The notes under the pieces are model-generated. The model was not told the DNA's origin. It saw nothing but the letters and a program-made list of their open reading frames with translations, and made no database searches. Shown piece after piece: positions 42,667-44,892 of a stretch of DNA of 44,892 nt. Numbering within the stretch: position 1 is the stretch's first letter; each line of letters opens with the position of its first letter. This DNA is from Bacteroidota bacterium. GTDB taxonomy: Bacteria > Bacteroidota > Bacteroidia > Bacteroidales > Prolixibacteraceae. The stretch is from the NCBI GenBank assembly GCA_023251435.1, contig JAHEYU010000050.1, positions 1-44,892 of the forward strand, read 5' to 3'. The translations under genes were made by a program, and so were the position numbers.

Positions 42667-44637
42667 CTACCACCATGGATTTTGAACCAATGATGTGCCT
42701 TTTTCGATTTCAGTTTGAGGAATCGGGAACAGGTACATTTTCTTTTCAAATACACGGGTTTCGAAAGCTGTACGTTTGTAGAAACCGGTGAATGCAAAAC
42801 TGTTTGTTGTTATAACTCCAGCGTTAATATCCATACCCCACATACGTCCACCTTCTCCAAATTTACGATCTGTATCTCCACTTGTATCCGGATTATCAGC
42901 TAACCATCTTCTGCGTGTAGTGAAATAACGGTCAGTTTCAAAGCACAGTTCAATCTGGCGCTCTCTCAGGATTAGTTCCCTTTGTTGGTCTTTGTTTCCT
43001 TTAATCTCAGGATAGACATCAAATATTCCGGGAATACCTGCACGTTCGCGAATCATATTCCAATATTTAGCAATGTCTGCATTTCCCGGATCATATTCGT
43101 TTAACGACTCAATGTAGTTGAGTAGAACTTTAGCGTGACGGATAAATATTTCGCATTGAGGTGCAGAATATACACGATCTCTCATATTTGCCTGTGGATC
43201 AACGCCTTTTAGCGCCAGGTAGCCTGTACGGGGGAAGAATGTATATGAACCAGAAGATCTGGAAATGCCACCATAATACAATTCAACACGTGCGTAACCA
43301 TCCTGTTGTTTTACTGTAGTATTACTTGTTGAATAATAATTTCGTTTAACAACGTCATCGGGTAATTGTGGAATAATACGTTTATTGTAGAGAATACTTG
43401 CATAAAAACGAGGTTCCCGGTTGGCGTACATACTCCAATCTCCAGCCCAGTGGCCCCATGCATCGCCGCTGCGTATGTCTGCAATCATTTTAATACGATC
43501 GGTAGTAACGTTCAGATTTTTTGGATTCCAAAATTCTCCGCCTGTTGTAGTAAAACCTGATTCAACATAACCTGACTGAGAGTCTTCAATTGTGCGTCCG
43601 TTTTTCATATAGAAAGCATCGACAATGCGTTGAGTTGGTCCGACACCACCCAGATTGTTTGGACCTGGGGAAGCATGTACAGCCCAGCCATTCTGACCAG
43701 CAAGAGCATTTGATCTTGCGAAAATGACTTCACAATTCCAGTTTTTAAGAATTACATCACGAACTGATTTGTAGGGATTGAATACTGTTCCATCGCCGTT
43801 TTCATTATTTTTATAGAGTCTTACACCCGCGGAGGCAGCTGAATTAATTACATCCAATGAAGCTGCAGCTGCTTTTTTCCATTTATTCTCGTCGTAAGTG
43901 GTATTGGCAAGTAATGTTCCATTCTGATTTTTGAAGGAGGCATAATCTTTATTGCCATTCCATTGTGGACTGGCAGCCGTTGTAAGCACTTCCGATTTAA
44001 TAGCTTTGCAAGCAAGTTTAGTAGGTTTGCCTAACCACACTTTATTATCTGTCCATGTTAATGGCAAACCTGTTTCAGCCTGATCCATCATTTCGATGAT
44101 GTAGCTGACACATTCATCAAATGGTGCCCGTGAATAGGCATTCCAGTCTTCATCTATCTTAGTCGATTCTTTGATCAGTACTGCCGGACCATATTGACGC
44201 AGAATAAGCCAGTAATAATAACCCCGAAGAAATTTAACCTCTGCTTTGTATTGAAATTTCAAATCATCACTAATTTCCGGGCACTTATCCACATTGTTTT
44301 CAAAAATAAATGAGGCGCGAATAGCCCTGTAGTAACTGCTCCATTTGTTATAGAATCCGGTTGATGGATTCCAGTTTCCCAGATTTATGTTGTAGGTAGG
44401 ATAGACGTTCCATGTGAGGTCAATTTCATCGGAACAACCCAACCAGGGATCATTTTGCTGCAAACTGGCAGCAGGAATCTGTGAATAGATATTGTAAAGG
44501 TATTTTTCGGTTTCGACTCTTGATTTCCAGATCATTTCGTCTGTTTTCATGTCATCAGGCTCTTTCTCAAGGTAGTCGCATCCACCCAATATCAATACAA
44601 GCACAAAAAGGCTGATATATAGTAGTTTATTATTCAT
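42667..44637 (-). CDS. SusD/RagB-family nutrient-binding lipoprotein (second unit)
   Basis: This 656-residue protein has lipobox ILGGC (Cys20), then DYLEKEPDD, the common start of SusD proteins. Motifs are EVKFLRGYYYWLILRQYGPA near 135, LACKAIKSEVLTTAASPQWN near 215, HAKVLLNYIESLNEYDPG near 495, RERAGIPGIFD, LILRERQIELCFETDRYF and MYLFPIPQTEIEKG. It is longer than locus A SusD (545), with extra loops in the middle. It pairs with the SusC encoded 12 bp upstream and binds oligosaccharides at the cell surface. Confidence 0.94.
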   Translation of the reverse strand: MNNKLLYISLFVLVLILGGCDYLEKEPDDMKTDEMIWKSRVETEKYLYNIYSQIPAASLQQNDPWLGCSDEIDLTWNVYPTYNINLGNWNPSTGFYNKWSSYYRAIRASFIFENNVDKCPEISDDLKFQYKAEVKFLRGYYYWLILRQYGPAVLIKESTKIDEDWNAYSRAPFDECVSYIIEMMDQAETGLPLTWTDNKVWLGKPTKLACKAIKSEVLTTAASPQWNGNKDYASFKNQNGTLLANTTYDENKWKKAAAASLDVINSAASAGVRLYKNNENGDGTVFNPYKSVRDVILKNWNCEVIFARSNALAGQNGWAVHASPGPNNLGGVGPTQRIVDAFYMKNGRTIEDSQSGYVESGFTTTGGEFWNPKNLNVTTDRIKMIADIRSGDAWGHWAGDWSMYANREPRFYASILYNKRIIPQLPDDVVKRNYYSTSNTTVKQQDGYARVELYYGGISRSSGSYTFFPRTGYLALKGVDPQANMRDRVYSAPQCEIFIRHAKVLLNYIESLNEYDPGNADIAKYWNMIRERAGIPGIFDVYPEIKGNKDQQRELILRERQIELCFETDRYFTTRRRWLADNPDTSGDTDRKFGEGGRMWGMDINAGVITTNSFAFTGFYKRTAFETRVFEKKMYLFPIPQTEIEKGTSLVQNPWW

Positions 44638-44649
44638 GATCTTATATGT

Positions 44650-44892
44650 TTAAAAGTTTGCTCTGATTCCAAAGTTCATTTTGCGTTGAAGCGGATATTT
44701 TCCACCATCGTTATCTCCTGTTTCAGGATCCCACATTTTCCAACTGGAGAATAATGCAGCATTGTTGACATGCAAATAGATCCGAAGTCCTTTCAGATGA
44801 ATTTTTTCAAGCATGTTTTTATTTAAATTCTTACCCAGTTCAACATCGGCCAGTCGCAAAAAACTTCCATCGTAAATGTTTTTTGTTGAACG
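44650..44892 (-). CDS. SusC/RagA-family TonB-dependent transporter, C-terminal 80 residues only
   Basis: The gene runs out of the window at 44892, so only its 3' end is visible. The frame is open to the edge and reads STKNIYDGSFLRLADVELG, the standard end region of SusC barrels, then GLRIYLHVNNAALFSSWKM and the closing beta strand MNFGIRANF. The SusD gene follows after 12 bp. This is the first gene (in transcription order) of the second unit seen here. Confidence 0.9.
   Translation of the reverse strand, partial: RSTKNIYDGSFLRLADVELGKNLNKNMLEKIHLKGLRIYLHVNNAALFSSWKMWDPETGDNDGGKYPLQRKMNFGIRANF

Overview
The window looks like a chromosomal segment of a Bacteroidota bacterium, probably an environmental Bacteroidales/Marinilabiliales-type organism. 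The evidence is two SusC/SusD pairs, a type IX secretion (T9SS) sorting domain on a repeat-rich surface protein, TAnnTTTG-type -7 promoter elements, start sites mostly without Shine-Dalgarno sequences, and many lipoproteins and Tat-exported sugar enzymes. The exact genus cannot be read from the sequence.

Layout. (1) 1-3162, + strand: the 3' part of a T9SS-exported protein with near-identical 237-bp repeats, then a 75-residue membrane-anchored or secreted protein. (2) 3250-7050: core functions on the minus strand (asnS, an unrecognised secreted protein, a PfkB/adenosine-kinase-like gene) and a + strand tRNA-Asn with a strong terminator. (3) 7238-21679, minus strand: polysaccharide utilisation locus A, in transcription order susC, susD, DUF5018 lipoprotein, a 13-bp-stem hairpin, two GHL10/DUF187 lipoproteins, a calcineurin-like phosphoesterase, a Tat-type DUF4434 protein, an MFS sugar porter and a GDSL/SGNH esterase. 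(4) 21773-26360, minus strand: an AGE-family epimerase, a large FAD-dependent oxidoreductase lipoprotein and a ROK repressor with its own promoter-like site. (5) 26824-41488, minus strand: a long gene train, in transcription order DUF4855 protein, CE15-like tandem alpha/beta-hydrolase, two Tat-type Gfo/Idh/MocA oxidoreductases, a FucP/NagP-like transporter, NagA, a DUF4855 lipoprotein, a divergent NagB-like deaminase, a DUF4434-like protein, a 748-aa TIM-barrel protein and an unrecognised lipoprotein. (6) 41788-44892, minus strand: a second susC (partial), susD and DUF1735 lipoprotein, closed by a strong terminator.

How the genes may work together (inference). NagA, a NagB-like deaminase, an AGE epimerase (the family includes ManNAc/GlcNAc epimerases), a NagP-like permease and a NagC-like ROK regulator all point to N-acetylated amino sugars as the products taken up. 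The outer enzymes are almost all from poorly characterised TIM-barrel families, several in pairs (GHL10 x2, DUF4434-like x2, DUF4855 x2), plus esterases and exported oxidoreductases. I see no classical, well-characterised glycoside hydrolase family. The roughly 37-kb locus is therefore a candidate uncharacterised system for breaking down an esterified, N-acetylamino-sugar-containing polysaccharide. Neither the substrate nor the chemistry can be proved from sequence.
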